A stretch of DNA of 64,000 bases from NCBI RefSeq assembly GCF_004912135.1, contig NZ_STGU01000008.1, positions 1 through 64,000 on the forward strand, in the 5' to 3' direction. Numbering within the stretch: position 1 is the first letter of the stretch; every line of letters starts with the position of its first letter. Below are positions 59,533-64,000 of the stretch, one piece after another. The translations under genes and the position numbers were made by a program. The notes under the pieces were generated by a model. That model saw nothing but the letters and a program-made list of their open reading frames with translations, did not search any database and was not told where the DNA came from. The stretch comes from Rhizobium rosettiformans W3 (GTDB lineage Bacteria; Pseudomonadota; Alphaproteobacteria; Rhizobiales; Rhizobiaceae).

Positions 59533-59727
59533 ATGTCGACATCGACAAAAAGCCCATCGACTATCCGCCAGGGCGGACCGGGCGCATCGCACGAGAATGC
59601 CAAGGCGCCTCTGGAAGTAGAAAGCCCGCCCCGAAATCGGATCGTAAACACCATAGCGACGTCTCGGGCGGTGGTGGCGAGCGGGATACGCACCATACCC
59701 ACGACCCTAAGCGGAAGTAGAAGATGA
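59533..59727 (+). CDS. Small hydrophilic ORF (64 aa), possibly frameshifted
   Basis: From the ATG at 59533 (AGGAGC upstream) a 64-aa frame runs to 59727. Its first 35 residues (TIRQGGPGASHENAKAPLEV) are hydrophilic like its neighbours, but the last third (IVNTIATSRAVV) looks unlike them. Another frame over the same bases reads KSDRKHHSDVSGGGGERD and then THHTHDPKRK before a stop at 59718-59720, which is much more like a natural small hydrophilic protein. One or two frameshifts, real or from sequencing, are therefore possible. It overlaps the next start codon. Confidence 0.4.
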   Translation: MSTSTKSPSTIRQGGPGASHENAKAPLEVESPPRNRIVNTIATSRAVVASGIRTIPTTLSGSRR

Positions 59728-59993
59728 ACACCGCGAACCCGCAACTGGAAGGTCTCTACCTCGCCATATCCGCACTTGTCCGTCGCATGATCGAGAAAGG
59801 CATTCTGGACGCCGAGGATCTCCATCAGGCGATGTCGGAGGCAAGGCAGGCCGCCGAACAGGATCTTGAGAGCTCCTCCTTGTCAGAGGCCAATCGCAAA
59901 GCGGTTCTCTTCCCGATCGATTTCCTCGACAAGGCGGACGGTGATGTGGAGAGCTTCCGCAGCCTGGTCCGCCGGATCGCTGCAGGAAACTGA
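59724..59993 (+). CDS. Small helical protein, unknown function
   Basis: The 89-aa protein starts with an amphipathic helix (LEGLYLAISALVRRMIEKG) and continues charged and helical (SEARQAAEQDLES), ending in RRIAAGN. No family is recognised and no membrane segment is convincing. Its ATG overlaps the end of the preceding small ORF, suggesting it belongs to the same stress-type transcript that begins near 59145. ExoD follows after 80 bp. Confidence 0.65.
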   Translation: MNTANPQLEGLYLAISALVRRMIEKGILDAEDLHQAMSEARQAAEQDLESSSLSEANRKAVLFPIDFLDKADGDVESFRSLVRRIAAGN

Positions 59994-60073
59994 GCCGTTC
60001 AACTTTGCGAGAGAGAATTCTTGTGCGCCATCTTCGGGCTCCTACATCTTTGCTTAGATAGGAGACCCGACGA

Positions 60074-60712
60074 ATGACCAACGCCGCGCCGCAGGTTGAT
60101 CCCGCCATGGAAGGCGGCGTGGCGTCCAGACGGCTGGCGCGCCTTCGAGCCCAAGCCCTGGAGGCGGGCTCCGTTACCCTGGACGGATTGATGTCTGCCA
60201 TGGGCCGCAGCAGCATCGCTTTCGCCATTCTCATTCTCTCGCTGCCTGCGCTGACCCCGATCCCCGGCCCCTTCGGCATGGTCTTCGGAACCTGTCTGGC
60301 CATCGTCTCCCTCCAGATCATTGCTGGCTTCCGTCGCATCTGGCTGCCGTCCTTTCTTGGGCGGCGCCAGGTTTCAGGCGGCACGATCGACCTGATGGTC
60401 CGCTACACAGCACCTCTCGTGGCCCGCGTGGAAACTCTGCTGCGAAAGAACCGCATGCGTCGGTTCGCGGGACCGAGGGCACAGGCATTCCTCGGCATCC
60501 CCGTGCTGCTGCTCGCCATCGCCGTGGCGCTCCCCATTCCCTTTGGCAACATGCTCCCCGTCGCGGCTCTGGTGATGATCGCCCTCGGTTTGATGGAACG
60601 GGACGGGCTCGTCGCTATTCTCGGCGTGGCCATGGGTGTCTTCGCGCTCGGCGCAACGGGCGGCCTTGTCTATGCCGCAGCCTGGGGTATCGGCACACTT
60701 GCAGGCAGCTGA
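60074..60712 (+). CDS. exoD: ExoD family membrane protein
   Basis: The 212-aa protein has the ExoD pattern: a polar N-terminus with RLARLRAQALEAG, then hydrophobic helices around FAILILSLPALTPIPGPFG, GIPVLLLAIAVALPIPFGN and MLPVAALVMIALGLMERDG. ExoD of Sinorhizobium affects exopolysaccharide production and alkaline tolerance; the biochemical role is not settled. The start at 60074 has AGGAGA upstream. The ECF sigma gene follows after 54 bp on the same strand. Confidence 0.88.
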   Translation: MTNAAPQVDPAMEGGVASRRLARLRAQALEAGSVTLDGLMSAMGRSSIAFAILILSLPALTPIPGPFGMVFGTCLAIVSLQIIAGFRRIWLPSFLGRRQVSGGTIDLMVRYTAPLVARVETLLRKNRMRRFAGPRAQAFLGIPVLLLAIAVALPIPFGNMLPVAALVMIALGLMERDGLVAILGVAMGVFALGATGGLVYAAAWGIGTLAGS

Positions 60713-60731
60713 AGAATTTTTCGCGTCTGGT

Positions 60732-60757
60732 GGAATAAGCCTGCCACCGGCTCCGTA
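60732..60757 (+). promoter_or_regulatory. Candidate ECF-type (autoregulatory) promoter before the sigma gene
   Basis: GGAAT (60732-60736), a 17-base spacer and CGTA (60754-60757) resemble an ECF sigma promoter. The -10 element is only 10 bases from the ATG at 60767, so the transcript leader would be extremely short. It could be the site recognised by the sigma factor it precedes. Confidence 0.35.
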
Positions 60758-60766
60758 TACTGGGGC

Positions 60767-61312
60767 ATGACGACGAACTCGAACCCGTTCAATGTGATTG
60801 GCCAGCTCGCAGCCTTGCGACGCTATGCCCGTTCGCTCGTCAGAAACCCTGATGAAGCCGAGGACCTCGTTCACGATGCGCTGGTGCGCGCGCTCGAGCG
60901 ACGGTCGAGCTTCAGAAGCGGCGGCAGCATGCGCAACTGGCTGATGTCGATCCTGCACAATACCCATATCGACCGGCTTCGCCGCGACCGGGCCGCCCAT
61001 CGCCGTCATGATGCGGTGGCCGATCTGGCCGATGCCGTGGCGCCGGCTGGACAGGAACATTCCGTCCGGCTCGCCCAGGTGCGGGACGCGTTTCTCGCTC
61101 TGCCGGAAGACCAGCGCGAAGCCCTTCATCTCGTGGCCATCGAGGAGCTCTCCTACCAGGAGGCCGCCGATGTCCTGAACATTCCCGTGGGCACATTGAT
61201 GTCTCGCGTCTCCCGCGCCCGCGCCCGGTTGAGGGCGATGGAAGGCGGCGAGGAGACGAGCGCCGTGCCCCACCTCAGAATCGTTGGAGGAAACCCCGAT
61301 GACCAGCCATGA
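60767..61312 (+). CDS. ECF-family RNA polymerase sigma factor
   Basis: The 181-aa sigma-70 family protein has only regions 2 and 4. Region 2 is at about residues 15-80 (RRYARSLVRNPDEAEDLVHDALVRALE, NWLMSILHNTHIDRLRR) and region 4 at about 105-160 (ALPEDQREALHLVAIEELSYQEAADVLNIPVGTLMSRVSRARARL). It is followed by a membrane-anchored anti-sigma gene that overlaps it by 14 bases. The signal and regulon are unknown; a promoter-like GGAAT-N17-CGTA just upstream suggests autoregulation. It does not look like EcfG, which would be next to nepR and phyR. Confidence 0.9.
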   Translation: MTTNSNPFNVIGQLAALRRYARSLVRNPDEAEDLVHDALVRALERRSSFRSGGSMRNWLMSILHNTHIDRLRRDRAAHRRHDAVADLADAVAPAGQEHSVRLAQVRDAFLALPEDQREALHLVAIEELSYQEAADVLNIPVGTLMSRVSRARARLRAMEGGEETSAVPHLRIVGGNPDDQP

Positions 61313-62072
61313 TCCTGTAATCGAGGCCGACCTGCACGCCTATGTCGACGACCAGCTGGACGTCGGCCGCCGTATCGAGGTCGAGGCTTACCTGTCGGAA
61401 AACCCCACGGTCGCCGCCAAGGTGATGGCCGACCTGCGGGTCCGCGACGAGTTGCGGCTGGCTCTCGCCGGCATGCCGTCGGTCGTGCGCCAGGAAACGC
61501 GCGATGCGGCACGGACACTCGAAAGCGCCTTCAACCGTCCCCGCACCATCGATGTGATGCGGCGCGCGGCAGCGGTTGTGCTTCTCGTCGGCGCCGGCTG
61601 GATTGCCCATGGCTGGATTTCTCCCGGCAGCATCGGCGAAGTCGTGGCCTCCGTGCCGCCACCGCAATTCGTCGAAGAAGCCATCCGCGCGCATCAGACG
61701 GCGGAACTGCGCGAGCAGATGAGCTCGCAGACGGTGACGAACAACTTCGATCCGGCAGAGATCCGATCCGCAACGGCAATCGTGCTGCCCACGATGCCGA
61801 GCGAATGGGCGGTTCGTGACGCCCAGGTTTTCCCCTCGACCTATGGTCCGAGCGTCGAGCTCGAGGTCGAACCGCAATCCGGCGAGAGGCTGTCCCTCTT
61901 TGCCGTCCGGCCTGGCAATTTTGCTGTTCAGCAGGTGCTGCTGAAGCAGGAGGGCCAGACCAACGCAGCCTATTGGCAGATCGGCGAGGTTGCCTACGCG
62001 CTGATCTCCGAAACCGAAAACGCGGACAAGCTGGCCGAAGAGGCCCGCAGGCTTGCCCGCACCCTTTATTGA
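61299..62072 (+). CDS. Membrane-anchored anti-sigma factor
   Basis: The 257-aa protein has a cytoplasmic N-terminal anti-sigma segment (DLHAYVDDQLDVGRRIEVEAYL, then NPTVAAKV), one transmembrane helix (about residues 90-108, AAAVVLLVGAGWIAHGWI) and a periplasmic C-terminal domain. No zinc-binding HxxxCxxC is visible, so it is probably not a ZAS-type redox sensor. It should hold the ECF sigma factor at the membrane until a periplasmic signal. The ATG at 61299 has GGAGG and overlaps the sigma gene by 14 bases. The Bax-inhibitor gene follows after 23 bases. Confidence 0.85.
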   Translation: MTSHDPVIEADLHAYVDDQLDVGRRIEVEAYLSENPTVAAKVMADLRVRDELRLALAGMPSVVRQETRDAARTLESAFNRPRTIDVMRRAAAVVLLVGAGWIAHGWISPGSIGEVVASVPPPQFVEEAIRAHQTAELREQMSSQTVTNNFDPAEIRSATAIVLPTMPSEWAVRDAQVFPSTYGPSVELEVEPQSGERLSLFAVRPGNFAVQQVLLKQEGQTNAAYWQIGEVAYALISETENADKLAEEARRLARTLY

Positions 62073-62095
62073 TCCATCCAAGGAGGTAATCGACT

Positions 62096-62815
62096 ATGGA
62101 TCCCATTCAGAACCGCTTCGGCTACGGCGCCCAGGCCCAGTCCGCAGCTCTCTTCGACGAAGGTCTGCGCAAGCATATGCTGCGCGTCTACAACTACATG
62201 GGCCTCGGACTGGTCATCACCGGTATCGTTGCCTTCGTGGTCAGCCAGACGCCGGCGCTTTACGTGCCGATTTTCTCCACTCCGCTGAAGTGGGTCGTGA
62301 TGCTGGCCCCGCTCGCCTTCGTGTTCTTCTTCTCGTTCCGCATCCACGCGATGTCGGCTGCCACCGCGCAGATGGCCTTCTGGGCTTTTGCTGCCGTGAT
62401 GGGGCTGTCGCTGGCCTCGGTGTTCCTGGTCTTCACCGGAACGTCCATCGCCCGCACCTTCTTCATCACCGCGACGATGTTCGGCGCCATGAGCCTTTAT
62501 GGTTACACGACCAAGCGTGACCTGTCGCAGTTCGGCTCGTTCCTGATGATGGGTCTGATCGGTGTGATCATCGCCTCGATCGTCAACATCTTCTTGGGCT
62601 CGAGCGCCCTGCAGTTCGCGATCTCGGTCATCGGTGTCTTCGTCTTCGTCGGCCTCACCGCCTGGGATACGCAGAACATCAAGGAGCAGTATGCCGAAAA
62701 CTACGACCAGGAGAGCCAGCAGAAGCTCGCCGTCTTCGGTGCGCTGTCGCTCTACCTCAACTTCGTCAACCTGTTCCAGCTGCTGCTGAGCCTGACGGGT
62801 CAGCGCGAAGAATAA
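62096..62815 (+). CDS. Bax inhibitor-1/YccA family membrane protein
   Basis: The 239-aa protein has seven hydrophobic helices and the BI-1 C-terminal region with GLTAWDTQNIKEQY and the end NFVNLFQLLLSL. Bacterial BI-1 proteins act as pH-sensitive calcium leaks or inhibit FtsH-type proteolysis (YccA). The ribosome binding site AAGGAGGTAA is nearly perfect, implying high translation. It is 23 bases after the anti-sigma gene and likely shares its transcript, which would put it under envelope-stress control. A terminator follows. Confidence 0.9.
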   Translation: MDPIQNRFGYGAQAQSAALFDEGLRKHMLRVYNYMGLGLVITGIVAFVVSQTPALYVPIFSTPLKWVVMLAPLAFVFFFSFRIHAMSAATAQMAFWAFAAVMGLSLASVFLVFTGTSIARTFFITATMFGAMSLYGYTTKRDLSQFGSFLMMGLIGVIIASIVNIFLGSSALQFAISVIGVFVFVGLTAWDTQNIKEQYAENYDQESQQKLAVFGALSLYLNFVNLFQLLLSLTGQREE

Positions 62816-62849
62816 GAGAAAACCGCGTCGGGAGAACGCTGAAACAGGA

Positions 62850-62876
62850 AACGCCCGGGTTCTGCCCGGGCGTTTT
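62850..62876 (+). terminator. Terminator of the sigma/anti-sigma/BI-1 operon
   Basis: AACGCCCGGG (62850-62859) pairs perfectly with CCCGGGCGTT (62865-62874) around a 5-base loop and is followed by TTCAC. The minus-strand rhamnose isomerase gene ends 25 bp beyond. Confidence 0.8.
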
Positions 62877-62900
62877 CACGAGATGAGAATGAGATCCATC

Positions 62901-64000
62901 TTAGACGATCCCGCCGGAGCCGCCCTTCACCGCCGGACGCTCGGCCGCAACCCGGGCCCGGTAACCGCTCGCACGATAGGTAGCGACAGGATCGATCGCG
63001 CCACCGGCCAGCCGACGCGCCTCCGCCAGGATCGGCTCAACATCGGTGCGATAGGCCCGCTTCAGCGTTTCCGTCGCCATCAGCGCGTCATTGCCCTCCT
63101 GATAGCCTTCGAGCGCTGCACGATCCACCAGAAGCGCCTGCGCATAGGCGCGGCGAATCTCGTTGGCGCTGGAGATCAGGCTTTCGATCGGATCGGTCAC
63201 ATTGTGGCTCTGGTCAATCATATGCGCCGGATGGAAACCCTTCACACCGCGATGCTCGGCATCAACGAGTTCGTTGAAGACGAGGAAGAGGCGGTAGGGT
63301 TCGACCGAACCGGCATCCAGATCGTCGTCCCCATACTTCGAGTCGTTGAAGTGGAAACCACCGAGCTTGCCGAACTGGATAAGCCGCGCGACGATCATCT
63401 CGATATTGGTGTTCGGCGCATGATGCCCGAGGTCGACCAGGCAATGGGCCTTTTCACCCAGCGTCTGCGCGATCAGGTAGTTCGTGCCCCAGTCTTGAAC
63501 GACCGTAGAATAGAAGGCGGGTTCGTACATCTTGTGTTCGGATAACAGTCGCCAGTCGTCCGGCAGCGCCTTGTAGATGTCGCGCATCGCATCAAGGTAA
63601 CGCTCGAACTGGCGGGTGAAATTGCTTTGCCCCGGGAAGTTGGATCCGTCACCGATCCACACCGTCAGCGCCTTGGAGCCGAGGGTGCGTCCGATCTCGA
63701 TGCATTCCAGGTTATGCTCGACCGCCTGACGACGCGTCCCGGCGTCCACATGGCTGAGCGAACCGAACTTGTAGGAATGCGCCTGATCGGAACCATCCGA
63801 AAAGGTGTTCGAGTTCATCGCATCGAAGCCGAGCCCGAGTGCATCGGCCTTGGCCTTCAGCTCCTTCGGGTCGGCCTTGTCCCAGGGGATATGCAGCGAG
63901 ACTGTCGGCGTAGCGCGGGTCAATTGCTGGATGACGCCGCAGTCATCAAGCTTGTCGAAGATATGCCGCGGCTCGCCAAGTCCGGGGAAGCGAGCAAAGC
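62901..64000 (-). CDS. rhaI: L-rhamnose isomerase (RhaI type), 5' end outside the window
   Basis: The visible 366 residues form most of a xylose-isomerase-like TIM barrel of the Pseudomonas stutzeri-type L-rhamnose isomerase, which turns L-rhamnose into L-rhamnulose. Likely metal ligands are in LLSEHKMYEP, VDLGHHAPNTN and FHFNDSKYGDDDLD. The frame stays open to the window edge (FARFPGLGEPRHIFDKLDDC upstream of the internal TTG near 63923), so the true start lies beyond base 64000 and the internal TTG is not the start. Rhamnose catabolic genes (rhaR, transporter, rhaD) are expected just outside the window. Confidence 0.92.
   Translation of the reverse strand, partial: FARFPGLGEPRHIFDKLDDCGVIQQLTRATPTVSLHIPWDKADPKELKAKADALGLGFDAMNSNTFSDGSDQAHSYKFGSLSHVDAGTRRQAVEHNLECIEIGRTLGSKALTVWIGDGSNFPGQSNFTRQFERYLDAMRDIYKALPDDWRLLSEHKMYEPAFYSTVVQDWGTNYLIAQTLGEKAHCLVDLGHHAPNTNIEMIVARLIQFGKLGGFHFNDSKYGDDDLDAGSVEPYRLFLVFNELVDAEHRGVKGFHPAHMIDQSHNVTDPIESLISSANEIRRAYAQALLVDRAALEGYQEGNDALMATETLKRAYRTDVEPILAEARRLAGGAIDPVATYRASGYRARVAAERPAVKGGSGGIV

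Noticed and set aside
63923..63923. Internal TTG as the start of the rhamnose isomerase gene
   Set aside because: The reading frame upstream to the window edge continues with conserved family sequence, so the gene is simply cut by the window.
1..64000. tRNA or rRNA genes
   Set aside because: I looked for T-loop and anticodon-arm patterns in the intergenic stretches and found none that pairs properly; the TTCGAGC near 88 is not flanked by a complementary stem.
1..64000. CRISPR arrays, insertion sequences or prophage
   Set aside because: No short regular repeats, transposase or integrase frames, or phage-like genes were seen.

Overview
The window looks like chromosomal DNA of a high-GC alphaproteobacterium of the order Rhizobiales, most likely family Rhizobiaceae (Agrobacterium/Rhizobium/Neorhizobium range). 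The grounds are the GabT/GabD, PurU, GlgX and ExbB-ExbD-TonB sequences, a standalone amino acid:[carrier protein] ligase of the type described in Bradyrhizobium and Agrobacterium, DUF3008 and DUF465 small proteins, and promoter-like sites matching the alphaproteobacterial general-stress (EcfG) consensus GGAAC-N16/17-CGTT. I see no insertion sequence, phage gene, CRISPR array, tRNA or rRNA. Coding density is high, with many start/stop overlaps.

Layout. 0-3 kb: small membrane protein, cobalamin riboswitch driving a standalone CbiM-type cobalt permease, purC. 2.5-9.4 kb: TetR regulator and a tripartite RND efflux pump (adaptor lipoprotein, 1039-aa pump, NodT-type channel). 9.3-13.1 kb: a three-domain MerR/XRE/cupin regulator divergent from gabT-gabD. 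13.1-14.5 kb: an OxyR-like LysR regulator without the redox cysteines, divergent from a DUF465 protein, with an OxyR-type operator between them. 14.5-17.4 kb: efp divergent from epmA-epmB, the EF-P beta-lysylation system. 17.5-23.3 kb: a five-gene operon (acyl carrier protein, acyl-CoA dehydrogenase-like flavoenzyme, aaRS-like amino acid:carrier-protein ligase, DUF1839, GH2 glycosidase). This is the best candidate for an undescribed pathway. 23.3-26.8 kb: a GH5-GT4-GT70-like operon on the opposite strand, probably for polysaccharide.

27.1-35.6 kb: purU, then a 975-aa fusion of a hydroxylysine-kinase-like domain, an M23-like domain and a PLP phospholyase/aminotransferase, a DUF3307 membrane protein, and a LysR regulator divergent from a pipecolate-oxidase-like flavoenzyme and an antiquitin-type aminoadipate-semialdehyde dehydrogenase. 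With glutaryl-CoA dehydrogenase at 46-47 kb, this suggests (hydroxy)lysine/pipecolate catabolism through 2-aminoadipate. 35.6-38.2 kb: exbB-exbD-tonB. 38.3-44.8 kb: PfkB-family sugar-phosphate kinase, riboflavin synthase, single-domain response regulator, stress-type small proteins, MgtC-like protein, an SDR and glgX. 44.8-48.3 kb: PAS-domain protein, gcdH and a divergent LysR regulator.

48.4-55.9 kb: bacterial alpha-2-macroglobulin (with thioester motif and N-terminal PAN-like domain), translationally coupled to penicillin-binding protein 1C. 56-58.8 kb: secreted small protein, OsmC, DUF1810, DUF475/TerC-like membrane protein. 58.8-60.7 kb: very small hydrophilic proteins with divergent EcfG-like promoters, then ExoD. 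60.7-62.8 kb: ECF sigma factor, anti-sigma factor and Bax-inhibitor-1 protein in one probable operon. The window ends inside an L-rhamnose isomerase gene on the minus strand.

All assignments come from reading motifs and overall resemblance by eye. No database search was run.
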